Source of the DNA: Hyperoplus lanceolatus
Taxonomy: Eukaryota; Chordata; Actinopteri; Uranoscopiformes; Ammodytidae
Direction: 5' to 3'
Length of the DNA stretch: 64,000 bases
Assembly (NCBI GenBank): GCA_026929865.2
Contig: CM049409.1
Location: 13,306,452-13,370,451, forward strand
A model generated the notes under the pieces. The model had not been told where the DNA came from and did not search any database. It saw nothing but the letters and a program-made list of their open reading frames with translations. Shown one piece after another: positions 26,003 to 44,399 of this stretch (position 1 is the first letter of the stretch; each line of letters begins with the position of its first letter). Position numbers and translations under genes: made by a program.

Positions 26003-26539
26003 GCAACATGCATAGTAAGAGAAGAACGCCATTGTAAATTGTTATATCTTTGTGGACTTGGTTGAACTGAGAGTTTGTGTGTGAGGCAGTGAACACTATG
26101 TTCATTGTTGAAAATGACTGGCCTGTCGTCTTAGTACTGTAGGAGTCCACTTCTGTCATTATCACAGGGGCGGCCTTAACGATCTGGGGGCCCGTTTCAA
26201 GTCCTAGTGTGGGGCCCCCCATTTTTTTTTTTTTTTTTTGTTTAATAAATAATACAAAAATTAAAAAGATTGTGGAATCCAGTTGGTTCTTCGACGGATT
26301 ATGAGATAATAGGCCCCTGGACCAAGACTCTCAAAGGGCCCCCCACTCCTACCTATCCAGTCAGTTACACTGACTTTTCCGCACAGATACATACAATTAT
26401 TGGCAAAAAACATATTACAGTAACATTGTCATTTGCTTATGTCATGTCAGTCAAAATGAACTATACTTATGGATGCTGAATAGTCGTTCCCAATAAAACT
26501 AATGGTCTTCATTTCATTGCTTGAGTCGTTACATACAAA

Positions 26540-26869
26540 ATTGTTGAACTAGTTATCAAATATGTTGTTGTGTGGGATAATGTCCGTTTTCACCACTCAC
26601 ATCTGATCACACAGTGGTTTGCAGCACATGACAGAATGCTGGTTGAATTTCTCCCTCCCTACTCCCCATTCCTTAATCCGATAGAGGAGTTTTTCTCTGC
26701 CTGGAGATGGAAGGTGTATGACCGGCGTCCACATGTGCAAATGACCCTGCTAGCAGCCATGGATGCAGCATGTGATGACATTACAGCAGGGTCATATAGA
26801 GGGTGGATTCGCCACTCCAGGAGATACTTTCCTCGCTGCATTGCAAGGGAGAATATCCGTTGTAGATGA
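26540..26869 (+). pseudogene. DDE transposase C-terminal fragment (Tc1/mariner/IS630-like)
   Basis: From YVVVWDN near 26557 the frame reads DNVRFHHS, then LPPYSPFLNPIEEFFSAWR, then WIRHSRRYFPRCIAREN to a stop at 26869. These are the second Asp and the Glu of a DDE_3-type catalytic core, about 35 residues apart, plus the usual C-terminal tail. The first catalytic Asp, the DNA-binding part and upstream sequence are missing. The fragment is foreign to the surrounding hAT element, so it is a third nested layer; its exact ends are unclear. AT-rich sequence to about 27530 may be its 3' terminal region. Confidence 0.8.
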
Positions 26870-27535
26870 AAATATGTGGCCAAACAGACAGGAACGTCTG
26901 GATGTGCCAGAATGATTTACCTATATATGTTCAGTTACAATATGTCCTGATATATTGTTCAAATTTGTGCACAGCTCTACCAAAAGGGTGTTTTTTTATG
27001 TTTATTCTAAATAAGTGACTGAAGTGTATTTTTCTTTTGCACAAAGCTGTAGAATTGCAAAGAGCATATACAGTAAAAATGTGTAACATACGTATTCAGT
27101 GTCTTGTACTCACTTACTCCCCTAACTACAGCAATGTGTAACTTTACTGTAGTTTTCAAATGGCTGTACAAGTAGTGTATAGTACTGTCTTGAGCATTTT
27201 CAGGTAGTGTCACCGAGTTCTGATCTTTTTTTTGCATTGGAAAACACTGAGAGAATAAACTGTCATAATGAAAACATGACAAAGCCATTTGACTATCTTG
27301 TTCATAAAGATGGTGTCAAGACTTCTCATTTTGATGACACCGGCAGTTTCATTGACATGCATACTTGCTTTTGAGGAATAGACTATCCATTTTGAGCAAG
27401 TGACGTACTTTTGCAGGTTATCCACTAGGTTTGGTTTGCACTAATTGTTTTGAGAAATGCACAAGGCAAATGTTAATTGTGTTGAGAGAAATGCACTGGA
27501 ACTGCTGTAAGAAAGTCAGGTTTCCCAGATGTTTT

Positions 27536-27572
27536 GGGTGGGGGGGGGGGTGGGGGGGGGGGGGGGGGGGGG
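27536..27572. repeat. Long G tract
   Basis: Two G runs (about 14 and 21) split by a single T; strong potential for G-quadruplex formation and for length error in assemblies. Confidence 0.9.
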
Positions 27573-28209
27573 AGAAAAATGGAAAAAAAATGATAATCTG
27601 ATGAGAAGGAAATTTAGAGGCTAAATCAAATCTTGAGCTGCAGAAGGAACATTATTTTTCTGGTTTTTCTTAAGCAGGCAGCATCCTTTACTCTGCAACT
27701 GCAAAAACAGTAGATTGGTCTGCAGACCCATGTTATATGATGGAGAGACCCATTTCAACAGATAAAGGATGGATAGCTACTTTTTATTTAGAATTTACAC
27801 ATAGAAAGTTTATTCCTGTAAGTGTGGGGGCCTTAGAGGCCCCTCATGAAGCCCCTAAGACAGAGCTAATAATGCTGTTGCTTTACAATTGCTTTTGTAT
27901 TTCTCCCCTACTAGTTGAGGGGCCCATGATGATTTATTTCCTTATATTTAGGCTATTCCTTTTTGGAATCTTTTATTGACATGAGTGACTGAGCTCTTTG
28001 ACTATAAGACATGTAAAGTTATCAGTACCTTAGCTTAGGGCCTCCTTGAGCCCTTGTGCCCCTGGGCCTGGTAGCATGCACAAGCATTATTTATTTAAAA
28101 AATAATAATAATAATACAAAATTCAACTGAAACGGGTGAAACATAGTTAAGGCCGTTACTGCATTATCATTTTGGTTGTGACATTTACAGTAAATCTGAC
28201 TGAGCAGAG

Positions 28210-28318
<109 letters not shown>

Positions 28319-28719
28319 GGCGTGTATGAGGAAGGGATGGGGGGATGTTCATGTGTACCTGTGTATACGATGTGGCTCTTTGCAGTAACACAGTAAAAAA
28401 TGTGGCTCTTAGTCTCTGACTGGTTGGCCATCCCTGTTGTAGATGAAGCATGTTTGGTTTCTTCCTGCCTGCCTGTATCAGCTCTATTTGAACCGGGCTG
28501 CACTGCACCTGCACCTGCACTGCATCAATCTCTTATCTCCTTTCTTTCTTTTCATTCTTTCCACCCTTCTCAGTCTGATTCTGTTATTGTCTGCTCTGTT
28601 CTGCTCAGTTCACATTTGTTAATTTGGCATCATCAGTCTTCTTTTTATTTTTCTTGCTGCCTCCTTTTTGTTATATATTGTATTGGAATACACAGAGGGA
28701 TCGTATGGTTGATGTGTAT

Positions 28720-28906
<187 letters not shown>

Positions 28907-29979
28907 GATGGATAGTTAAATATATAGAAAGATTTAAGTTTCAGTATAGCATTACAATCTGCTCGGCTTGGCTTTGTTTTATTGTGATGCAGCGCTTGTA
29001 AGAGCTCTGCTCTGTGTCATGATTCTGCACCTAGGGCCATTTCATTTTGACTGATCTGTTTTTTACATAAGCAAAGGGCTACTGGGAAGGAGAAGAGAGG
29101 AGACAGGAGGGAGGAGTAGAGGAAAAAGGGAGAAGCCCAGGGCTATTTTTTTTAGCACAGCTACTCCAAAATAGTTGTCTTATTTTAGGTTGTCCCCAAT
29201 TCCAGGGGAGTGGCTGCAGGTGAGAGAGAGAGAGAAGAAAAAGATAGAGAGAGAGATGATGACATTAATTATCTCCCCCGGCATCAACACCAAGTCCAAA
29301 TTCATGTGATACAAATAAGAGAAAAAAAGATATGGTATGCATTTTGACCTTTATTAGTACAATATGTTCATGTTCAGATTGCTGCAAACCCACACTCAAC
29401 ATGAAACAACACACACAAATATGATTACACTTCACTTTCATTGTTTGGAAGTGTATGCAGAGGAAGCAGAAGGTGATTGTTGGTGCTCCTTAAGCCTGTG
29501 ATGTTCACTTTGTGTCCATCCACTTGTCAATTGAATAATCTGTTTGCAAAAAACCTTCAAGCCGGTGAATGCAATGACTAGATTTCAGAAATTTCAAGGT
29601 GATTTCCATTCATTTTCGCACTGAATAGAACAAGATTCGAGCAAACATATTGGATGGATCGCGCTGTCTAGCAAGGAAGGATTAATATTGAACAAGTTGT
29701 AATAGTGCCTAGTGCCAGTTAGTAGCAGCATACCAAGCTATAATCAGGCGATAACACCGACAGTATCAAAACATCGGTATGATGCCGAAGCAGACACGAC
29801 AGCGGCGGTGGTCGTTCATAATTAATAAAGGAAATTGCTTTTACATCACAGTATTGCATAAGCCTTTTACTGATTTAGATAAAACCTGATGAGATCAAAT
29901 TGAGTGGGTTTTCATAAGACCTTTTTCATTCAATATTACTTAATTTGAATAAAAACCTGTGGATGGAAACATGGTAACT

Positions 29980-29980
<1 letters not shown>
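28907..29980. other. Intergenic, no gene seen
   Basis: Contains a GA-rich patch near 29221-29256 but no recognisable gene or element. Confidence 0.5.

Positions 29981-30070
<90 letters not shown>
29981..30070. repeat. (AC)n then (AT)n microsatellite
   Basis: About 37 AC units to 30055, then AT units to 30070. A GT tract begins 106 bp further on, giving complementary arms. Confidence 0.95.
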
Positions 30071-30173
30071 GTACGCTCATCCTCGTGTCTGCTAGAGCTG
30101 TCATTTCCAGTTTGAACAGCAGAAGGTCACATTTTATTACCTCTGGAGAATCACAAAGGCCACTACCCCACTC

Positions 30174-32168
<1,995 letters not shown>

Positions 32169-32840
32169 AAATATTTATTTATTTATTTATTTATTTATTA
32201 TTATTCTTTCGGACAATTCCACACAATACACAATTATCTCTTTCACATCATACATCTTAATTAGTGTTGTCCAAAGGGTGACGGAAGAAGCCTAAGGCTT
32301 ATCGAGTCCCGCCCCCAAATTCATCAGATTCAGAATCAGATACACATTTACTGATCACAAAAAAAAAAATAAAAATAAATAAATAAAAAATAATAATAAA
32401 ATAAATAAATAAAAATAAAAATTAAAAAAAGGAAGAAAACACACAAATATGCTTTTTTTTTTTTTTTTTGTCTGTTAAGCTGCAGTCCAATACCCAGTCA
32501 ACTTTCATTCTCCTTAATCAGTGACTTTGCACAACTGACATGCTATCCATTTTCCCGATGAATTTTAATTAGTCATTGTTATCCTCTCCTTCCACTGTAG
32601 CCATTTACTCCGCTTATTAGTGCTCTGCTTTCAGTCTATAATTTTCCATAATTTTAGAAACATACATTTTTTTGAAATTTCGCAAACTGCAACTCCCTGT
32701 GATATCTTCATCAAGTTCATTCCATAATTGAATACCCTTTACAGAAATCAAAAATGATTTAAGTGTGGTCCGTAATATAATACCATTACTTTCTAACTTC
32801 TTACTAAAGTATTTTCCTGTACACATTACTTAATACAGCT
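32169..32840 (-). mobile_element. 3' end of a LINE, minus strand, with (TAAA)n tail
   Basis: Minus-strand translation at 32826-32617 gives SFLISVKGIQLWNELDEDI, then SLRNFKKMYVSKIM. This is the short domain (G-I-x-LWN-x-L ... FKK) found at the C-terminal end of RT proteins in L2/CR1/Rex1-type LINEs. The 3' untranslated part contains GACTCGATAAGCCT and CTTCTTCC, a tail block I recognise from fish LINEs, and it ends in ATAAATAAATAA. A second A/T-rich patch at 32350-32430 interrupts it. Only the last few hundred bases of the element are present. Confidence 0.7.
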
Positions 32841-33216
32841 CTCTTCTTTTGCTTTACTGGTAATTAGCTTTCACTGTTCACTCATAAACACTTTATATAA
32901 CATTGTATATAGTAGTTGTCAACTTAAGACTAAAGTTTGAGTAACAAGTCCATTAGTGGATGTTTACCTCAGCTATAGATGTCCAGAAGAATCATAGCAC
33001 TGAGATTTAATCTGAGCAGCAAAATGCTCCTAGAGGACACTGTTTTAACACTGCAGAATACTTCCCTTTTGGCTTTTTATGCTTCATTGTATACCGTTAA
33101 ATAATTTGTGTGCTTGTAAGCACACAGTGAGTGGATTTGTGTGTGTTAGTGAGAGAGCGAGACTTGAGAAAAATGTATAAGAAATTTGGTTTCCTGAAAA
33201 CTGTACTGAATTGATA

Positions 33217-37055
<3,839 letters not shown>

Positions 37056-37289
37056 TTTGTGACTGCATGATGATGAATTGCCATCTTTAACAGAAGGTCT
37101 TTCCCATATTTTACACTGCCACAACCAAATTATGCTAAAATGTAAATTACCCTATTTCTAAGCAGCAGTCTACCGTTATCATAATCATAGTGACAGTCTA
37201 ATACATGCATTCCTGCAGAGATGCAGCAAGCTACTCAGCCCGTATTCAATGTCACATAGTAATAGGGAATTTCACCATAAAGCTCTTAA

Positions 37290-37891
37290 AGAGGACCTAT
37301 GATGCTTTTTGACTTTTATGACCTATAAACGTTGTTATGATGATTCATAGTCATGCTTAACCATACTAAATTATCAAATAATGACTTACATGCATTTCGA
37401 CATATTCCCTGCTGACCGTCTGGGGTGTCTGTGCAGAGCACTAAACACTATTCTAGCCAGTCGAGAAGTCACGTCTTCAAAGCGGTCTACCCTTTCATAA
37501 TTTGTGACCTCGCATAAAACTTTGTGACGTCTCCACGCGGATGTTTCCATGTATGATAATGCTGTCACTTCCCTGTTTGCGTCTGCCTCGCGCCCTTATA
37601 GGTCCATGCTCGCGCTTCCCGCCACTGAAAGTGTTCCGGAAGGAAGGTAACCAATCACAACGGAGTGGGGTTTGCAGGAGGGGGGGAGGGGAGCGGAGAT
37701 GGCCGAAGCACAGGCGGAGGGAGCCGAAGCACACACACTCAAGTGTTGACAGGATGTGCTGGATCGCCAAAATAAGAGAAAGAGCTTCCCGAAAATCTAC
37801 ATAGTTTTTTGTGATGTGATTCGTGTCAGGTTGCTCTATAGAAGTGTAAAACAAGAAATTAAGACCAGAAAAGTAGCATAATAGGTCCTCT
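37290..37891. mobile_element. TTAA-flanked miniature element, copy 2 (602 bp)
   Basis: Same family and orientation as 22899-23502, flanked by TTAA at 37286-37289 and 37892-37895. It keeps the ETS-like, CCAAT and E2F-like (TTCCCGCC) words in its CpG-rich core. Confidence 0.85.
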
Positions 37892-38015
37892 TTAAGTAAA
37901 ACTTCAAATGATTAGCTTGTATTCATCTAATCATATCAGTTATTACAAGTGTTCTTTTAAAACGCTTTGACTTTAGGAAGTTTCTTTCCAAACAGATTCA
38001 TGAATATGACTTTAA

Positions 38016-38339
38016 AGGCAGACTATGCATTTTCATGAAACTAGTATTTACTAGTAAAACAAATAATCCCTCTCAATGATCACTTCTGTCCTACAAGAAT
38101 GAGTGGTGGTGTGTTATCATGCACAATACCCTCCATGTGCACTGCTCAATTGGTTTACGCCTAAAAAACAAAACAAAACAAAAAAGCTCAATAAAGCCAA
38201 ATGGGGGGAGGGGAGGGGCTGTGCAGATAAAGACACCACCACTTATTCTAGTGGAGCAGAAGTGATCATTGAGTCGGATTATTTGTATATGACTCAATAC
38301 GTTTTTTATGAAAATGTTGCATAGTCATAGTGATAGCCT
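38016..38339. mobile_element. TTAA-flanked miniature element of a second family (324 bp)
   Basis: Flanked by TTAA (38012-38015, 38340-38343). Long inverted arms include a perfect 17-bp pair, CTCAATGATCACTTCTG near 38072-38088 and its complement near 38256-38272, within imperfect arms of about 90 bp starting AGGC. No coding capacity. Confidence 0.8.
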
Positions 38340-38343
38340 TTAA

Positions 38344-41002
38344 ATCTATTGTGCATAACTGTTTCATATATATTACTGTCTGTTAGAATCAAGCCATTGC
38401 CAAACAGGTTCACACAAAGTTGATTAAACAAAACTGTCTCTGTATCTAGCAGTATAGCAGCATTTACAAACTGGTGTCGCCCCCCAGACACTGGTGCAGA
38501 AGGTCAGACAAATTCCAAAAAGTGCCCAATGAATGTGTCAGTTGTTGAGTCTATTGCTGAGAAAAAACCTGGACATACAGCAGAAGGAATAATATCCATG
38601 GGTGATCACCGAAGGCTTACCTCATTGATGTGCCGACAGAATTCCTCATGGGGGCAACAGACGTAACGCCTATAGCTGTAAACAAATTGTTGAGTTCAGC
38701 ATATGTGCGTTTCATGTATTTGGAACATAACACAGCGGTGTTTCAGTTTCTCAGAGTGGATTGTTCCTTAAAAGTATTTACTCCTAACAGTCTTCTTACA
38801 TGATCTTTGATTTCCTGTTGTACAGTTGCATCGCTGTGTCAATTGCATAACTCAGAGCTTCTGCAGTGTAAGCAGGGTAGTTTGATTGACAGGTGTGAGA
38901 ATGCTCTGCTCTAAGAAGACACCCCGGGGTTCAGCTCCTCTAAATTATGAATGAATGGCTGAAGCTCTGACTTCCCTGTGTCAACTTCATATCTGCAGAG
39001 GGCTCTCTAATCCCCCTCATTGCCCCATCTCTGTCTGTCTATTTGATTCTTGAACAATGCTTTATTATCATGGAATAAGTCCGTTCAATTAAAGTACATA
39101 TGTACGTATATTGCCATTAAGTGATTGCTTAAGTTTTTAAAAAAAATTATAAAGAATAAGGATCTGATCTACTTGTATGATATATATTGTTTCATCCATC
39201 TTTGCTCACCAAATTCGTTTTGCAAAAAAATAAGAAAATCACCTTTTTGTCTATAGTCATCCAAATAGAGAGAGAATGTGGATTGTTATCTGTCAGGGAT
39301 CTCAACTAATGGTCCTTATACTTTAGGTCCAATAATGTCCCTTGTTTTGTCTTGGGCCCCTCACCAGGTCCATGCTATCCCTTCTGTCCCCTCCAGCAGT
39401 CATTTAGTCTGCCAACTCACTTTCTTTTTTTTAACCTATTTGGTAAATCAACCTCTCTAACCTCATTAACCTGCTGTTTACTTTGTCTCCCACCTCCCAC
39501 CCTTCTGACAGCCAATTTGCCCACTGCTTCTTAATTGACTAACCTTCCCCCTTCCTCCCAACCTATTAGTCCCCCCCCCCTCATGAGTTAGTACCCATTT
39601 CCCCTTCTTAGCTTATCTGCTCTGACTTGCATCTGTTTTTGCTTCTCTCGATGAACCTGTCTCTCTGTCTGAGCCTGAATCTCTTTCTGTTCCAAGCCTG
39701 AGCTTATAGCTGCCTCTCGGCCAGTGTCTTTCCAAGAGCTAATCTTTTCTGTTTTACTGCCGCTTTCATCATGAATATGGCCATTGTTTTCTTCTGTTCC
39801 TGTCTTTGCTTAGCTTAGCTCCAGTTTGTTTTCTTCATCTGTCGGCAGCCCATTTTTCAGTGTCTCCATCAGCTCTTCATCAAATCTTTTCCCCAGCCAA
39901 GGCCCTTTGGTTATCTGCGGTCTCTCCTCTGAACCTTGCCCCCCAGCATCTATCCTCCTGGACCCAAGTCAGCCGTTTTTTTCCTCCCGTGATCCAGCTC
40001 AGAGCAGCCACATGCATTTACTCTGTGCTCAGGAAGTCCACTTCACAATAGTCTGTGCACTAGTGTTCGTTTCAACCTAAGACCACAAAATTGGTAGTCC
40101 ATCTGCCACCATCCTCTTTTAAGTTAACTCACGAAGGCTTACATTCAAGTTAATGGGGCTCAGCACTGTTGTTGCCATGGTCAATCCATCCATCCATCCA
40201 TTAACCAAATCTCTTATGCAGGTCAAGATATTTCAACTTTGGTCCACCCTTGACTTAACTGTCCTCAGTTTCTGGCTCGGTTATGGCTGCCTTGTCTGTG
40301 TAACCAGTACTCAAGCTGTGCCAGTACTAACTTATTCACATATTAGTGCTGTATGGTGTATGGGTGCGGTCAGAAAAACTGATATTAAGGAATGATCCAG
40401 ACAAACTTTGTAAAATTGCAAGGGGGAAAAATCTTATATATGTAAAATAAAAACCTGTAGAACACAATGTGCAATCGACTTTGATTGTTCCTGTGTGGGC
40501 TGTGCTTGCATGTTTTCTTTCCAAATTTCTCATGAATAAAAGCAAAAACGTTTTTATAAAAATCACCCTTTTGTTTATTTTTTTTATTTTTATTCGCCCC
40601 TTGCATCAACCTGAAAATATATCTAGTAGCCAGCCTGAGCCGATAGAAGAGACTCCCCGAAAGCCCCCCCCCCCCCCGATGTGCCAGCAGCAGCATTGTG
40701 AGAGGCGGAAGCAGCAATAGGCTTGTTTACAGGCTTAAATAAGCGATACGCTACACAAAAAGTTGTGTAAGTCGGTTTGGATAGAGGAAGTGAATGAGCT
40801 TTTGCGCACCGCATTTACTAACCGAAAGAACAAGTTAACGTGTGTAAAAAGTCGCCATGAGCCTACTAACTGCCTTTGCAAAGGAGAGACTGCACTCTGT
40901 GAACGTGATTGACGGTTGACCCACCCAATCTGAAGCTAGGAATGGTAATAGTATATTATATAATTTTTTTTTAATTGGCTGAAAAAATAGAAATACATGT
41001 CC
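38344..41002. other. Intergenic, no gene seen
   Basis: Includes a pyrimidine-rich stretch (39360-39600) and a C run (40667-40678). Nothing coding is supported. Confidence 0.5.
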
Positions 41003-41537
41003 CTGGCTAGCGGAGTATAGTCTAGCTGCAGCCCCGGAGAACAATACTGAGGCTGGGCGGAAGTACTGTGGCTGGGCGGAAGTGATGAGACAGACGTGAT
41101 TTTTGACTATTTAGCTTCCACAACATGTCTACTGCTATGTCACACACTTGCCCTAACCCTAACCACCCAGCTGTGATGCCTGAACCTAATCCTCAAAACA
41201 ATATAAATGACACAAATTTAGTAGCCTATCGGTCTGCGGTCTTTTTCATTGTTTGACCTGACCTTCTCAAGATGGCCGCCGCGGTGTTCCGTTAGCCGAG
41301 TGGAGCTAGCGCCGTGGCTAATCTAATGTTCTATCTATATTCTAACCTCTCCCTGTCCCCTTGCCCTAACCCTAACCACCCAGCTGTGATGCCTGAACTT
41401 AATCGCCAAAACAATATAATTTGTCTAAATATTGTTCGAAATGTATTTTTATTTTCTTCCGCCCAGCCTCAGTACTTCCGCCCAGTCTCAGTATTGTTCT
41501 CCGGGGCTGCAGCTGGATACTATTGGGCTAGCGCCGA
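41003..41537. mobile_element. Inverted-repeat element with telomere-like words
   Basis: The arms GCTAGCGGAGTATAGTCTAG...GCTGCAGCCCCGGAGAACAA (about 41008-41095) and the complement of 41457-41537 match over roughly 75 bp, including two GGGCGGAAGT units on each side. The interior carries two direct copies of a segment starting CCCTAACCCTAACCACCC (about 41151 and 41364), and YY1-like AAGATGGCCGCC near 41270. No target duplication or class could be settled; probably a DNA-transposon derivative. Confidence 0.6.
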
Positions 41538-42104
41538 TATCGAGGGCATAGTGCAGTACCGGCAGCCTAAGTGCCAGTGTTACTAAATGTTGAAATAGTG
41601 GTAATACTTCCACATTCATTGATAAAATAACAGGGGATGGGAAGGGGGGATGGCCGTTTTAGAAGGGGGATGATTTTGCGATCTTTATTTCCAAGGGGGA
41701 CGCCATCCACCCTCATCCCCCCTCAACTCGAGTACTGTGTGTAACCCTTGTAACATCTTGATCAACTTGGAGGTGACATTGCAAGCCCCCCTTCCTATTT
41801 GAGTCAAGTCAAGACAGGTAAAATCTTATTTATGTAACCCAGTATCACAAATAGCAATTTGCCTCAGGGGGCCTTACTGTCCAACTCTTTACCTTCATTC
41901 CCAGTTTCCTGTGTTGTGTCTTGCTTCAACTGCCCTTTATTTGTTTTGGAGGTTCAGTCATTAGCTGTTCCTCAAACACAGTTTACCCCTGTGAGTACAC
42001 ACATTTGTTATTCCTTTGACCATAGGGGCCATTCTTGTGAGAGAAATATCTTATTTTCTTTGACTTTAACTTTGCACAAATGTCCACTCCAATTAAATGA
42101 AGAA

Positions 42105-42300
42105 CTGAATACCGTTTGAAGGTCAAAGGTCAAGGTCACTGTGACCTCATACCTTATGAATGCAATATCTCCAACGCTTCAAGGGGTTTACTTCAAGGAA
42201 TTCACATATGAAGGCTCTGACTCAAAGATGAACTGAATACATTTTGAAAGATTAAAGGTTACTGCAACGTTACATATTGGTCGCAGTGACCTTATACCAT
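42105..42300. repeat. Interspersed repeat fragment of the GGTCAAGGTCACTGTGACC type
   Basis: The block of AAGGTCA units and the following ATCTCCAACGCTTCAAG resemble a repeat I have seen many times in fish intergenic DNA. A degenerate second version (AAAGGTTACTGC...GTCGCAGTGACC) lies at 42254-42293. Family name unknown. Confidence 0.5.
42120..42146 (+). promoter_or_regulatory. Composite nuclear-receptor half sites (DR1 plus perfect ERE)
   Basis: AGGTCA-A-AGGTCA at 42120-42132 is a DR1. A third AGGTCA follows at once (42133-42138) and overlaps GGTCACTGTGACC (42134-42146), a perfect palindromic estrogen-response element. Any regulatory function is untested. Confidence 0.4.
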
Positions 42301-44202
42301 AGCTTCTTTGGAGCTTTACCTTATTTACCACCACTCTACTTTCACCGTTCGGAATTTGTATGCATTGAGAAGGCATATACCTGCAGGGCCCATATCAGTA
42401 TATGGGCCAGTTCGAAAAACAAAAAATTGTTGAATATTTTTCATTAGTTTTAAATAGTGAAGGCTCTTTGTGTCCACTCTCAGCTTAGTAGTACATTCAG
42501 TCTGTCGCTAGACCGTGCTACCAAGTTAGGTTCAGTACAAAAATAGCCTACACAAGCACATACATGAGGTCATCCTTTTATTTACGAGTCAGTTAACACC
42601 TGTGTTGGGTCATTTGTTTGTGTACCTGGAACCAGTTAACATACATTTTGTCTTAGGACGGCCAACTAATGCTCTGCATGCAATGTTCCGCAAAAGTTAC
42701 TCTGCAGCATTGTACCTCTGCTTGTGGAGTTTTTGATAGGTTGGTAGCGCTGTGAAGTTGTCTTTTTATGAGTGGATCACCCTTTGATGATGACACACCC
42801 GTGTGGGTTATGGGATTTTTATTTCTTCTAATGGTATTACATCATCCCACTGATAGACAGGTGGCAGTAATACCCCAAAAGTACTGGTATGGCTAATAAA
42901 TACAGGGAAGAAGAAGACTGCTGGCAAAAAGCATCGATGTAAATAATAAAGGATTTAGAATTCTATTTTGAGTAAAATTTCAAGACTAAAACGATACATT
43001 TTGGTGAGTAACTGAATTTCAACATAACTTTTGTTTGCAAGAATTACACAGGGCATCTTTAAACAGACATTCCCAATATGCAGTGTCAATATGTTTTGAA
43101 AATGAGAGGTATGTGCAATTTTGACTCATGGATGACGAGCACTTTTTTCTGAAAATGGCTCCAGAACCAACAGAATTTCTGAATGGTCAAGGTTTTTTTT
43201 ATTCTAGGTCTAGAGTTTCTAGAGTGAGGCTGATAAGCATGGTTCTCCAGCTCAAAATAGATAAGCCCTGGGGCGATATAAGCCTTGTTTGACTAGCTCC
43301 CCCGATTTCAGTTTTGAGCCACAGAGATTCTGGAATTACCATTATCCTCAATCCTGTAAGCAGCAGGCTGGGAAGTGGTGGCATGCTTTCAAAGTCGGAA
43401 ATTCAGCATTTAACACTATCCAATTTCTAAAATGGCAAACATTATAGGTAGGTTACTACAGTGTGGAGAACAAAGGGAAGGCAAAAAGGCAATGATAATA
43501 TTAAAATATTATCACTATTTCAATTATTATTTACTATTTCAATTATTATTATTTTCACAGAGGTCTGAACCTATCTTACCTTAGCCATAGCTAGCTGACA
43601 TGTATCATACATGCCACTCTCACCCAAGCCAGGTGTAGCTCATTCACATATCATGATGTGAGAGCTTAATGTAATGAAGCCGTTTGAAAATAATCCTGCC
43701 CATTTAGATTGTGTTGACATTGAAGGCATGCTACCACCACTTCCGAAGCATGCTAACATAACAGTTTTGACACGACACCTATCTAGTTGACTGTACATGC
43801 ATTTTCAGGTCATACAAGAATATCTGCTGTGGCTCAATAACTGAACTCGGGGAAGCTAATCAAACACACTTAAAAAAAAAAAAATGTAGGCTATGGCTGC
43901 TGACCAAAAGGAAAAGGGTGCTGTATATTTTAACTTCAATCTTTAAACTTCATACAGTAGGTTGTCAAATGGAATCTTCCTTATTTTAACATTTTTTTTT
44001 GTAAAAAGCTAGTTCCTCTTAGTGAGGTTGATTACACAATTTGTAGCATAAAAGTTGAAAGAAAAAGAAAGAGATTCATAGATAGGCAGACACACAGGGA
44101 GAGTGAGATGTGACCTGTTAATCTGGACCACTTTCAAATGGATATTGATATTAACCCAAAATAGAGGGTGTGAGAGAGAGAGTAGAAAGATAGAATATAT
44201 AC

Positions 44203-44340
<138 letters not shown>

Positions 44341-44399
44341 CCACAGAGATAGACTGGCAAGCCTGATGAATGTTTAGGGACACGCACGAAGTGAGAGAG

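Larger units (their letters stand above)
26165..28161. mobile_element. Second hAT transposon nested in the first, 1997 bp
   Basis: Ends CAGGGGCGGCCTTAACGAT and, on the other strand, CAGTAACGGCCTTAACTAT, with a perfect 8-bp repeat CATTATCA at 26157-26164 and 28162-28169. GGGGCCCCCC-rich subterminal stretches near 26186-26220 and 26310-26345 are typical of this kind of fish element. It carries a DDE transposase fragment from another superfamily and a long G tract. Confidence 0.85.

Noticed and set aside
41151-41382. Interstitial telomere repeat
   Set aside because: Only two CCCTAA units at each of two places, inside an inverted-repeat element; too short for a telomeric array.
43000-43065. Possible end of another TTAA element
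   Set aside because: Only one end is visible (TTTAAAGATGCCC on the minus strand); no partner end or duplication was found.
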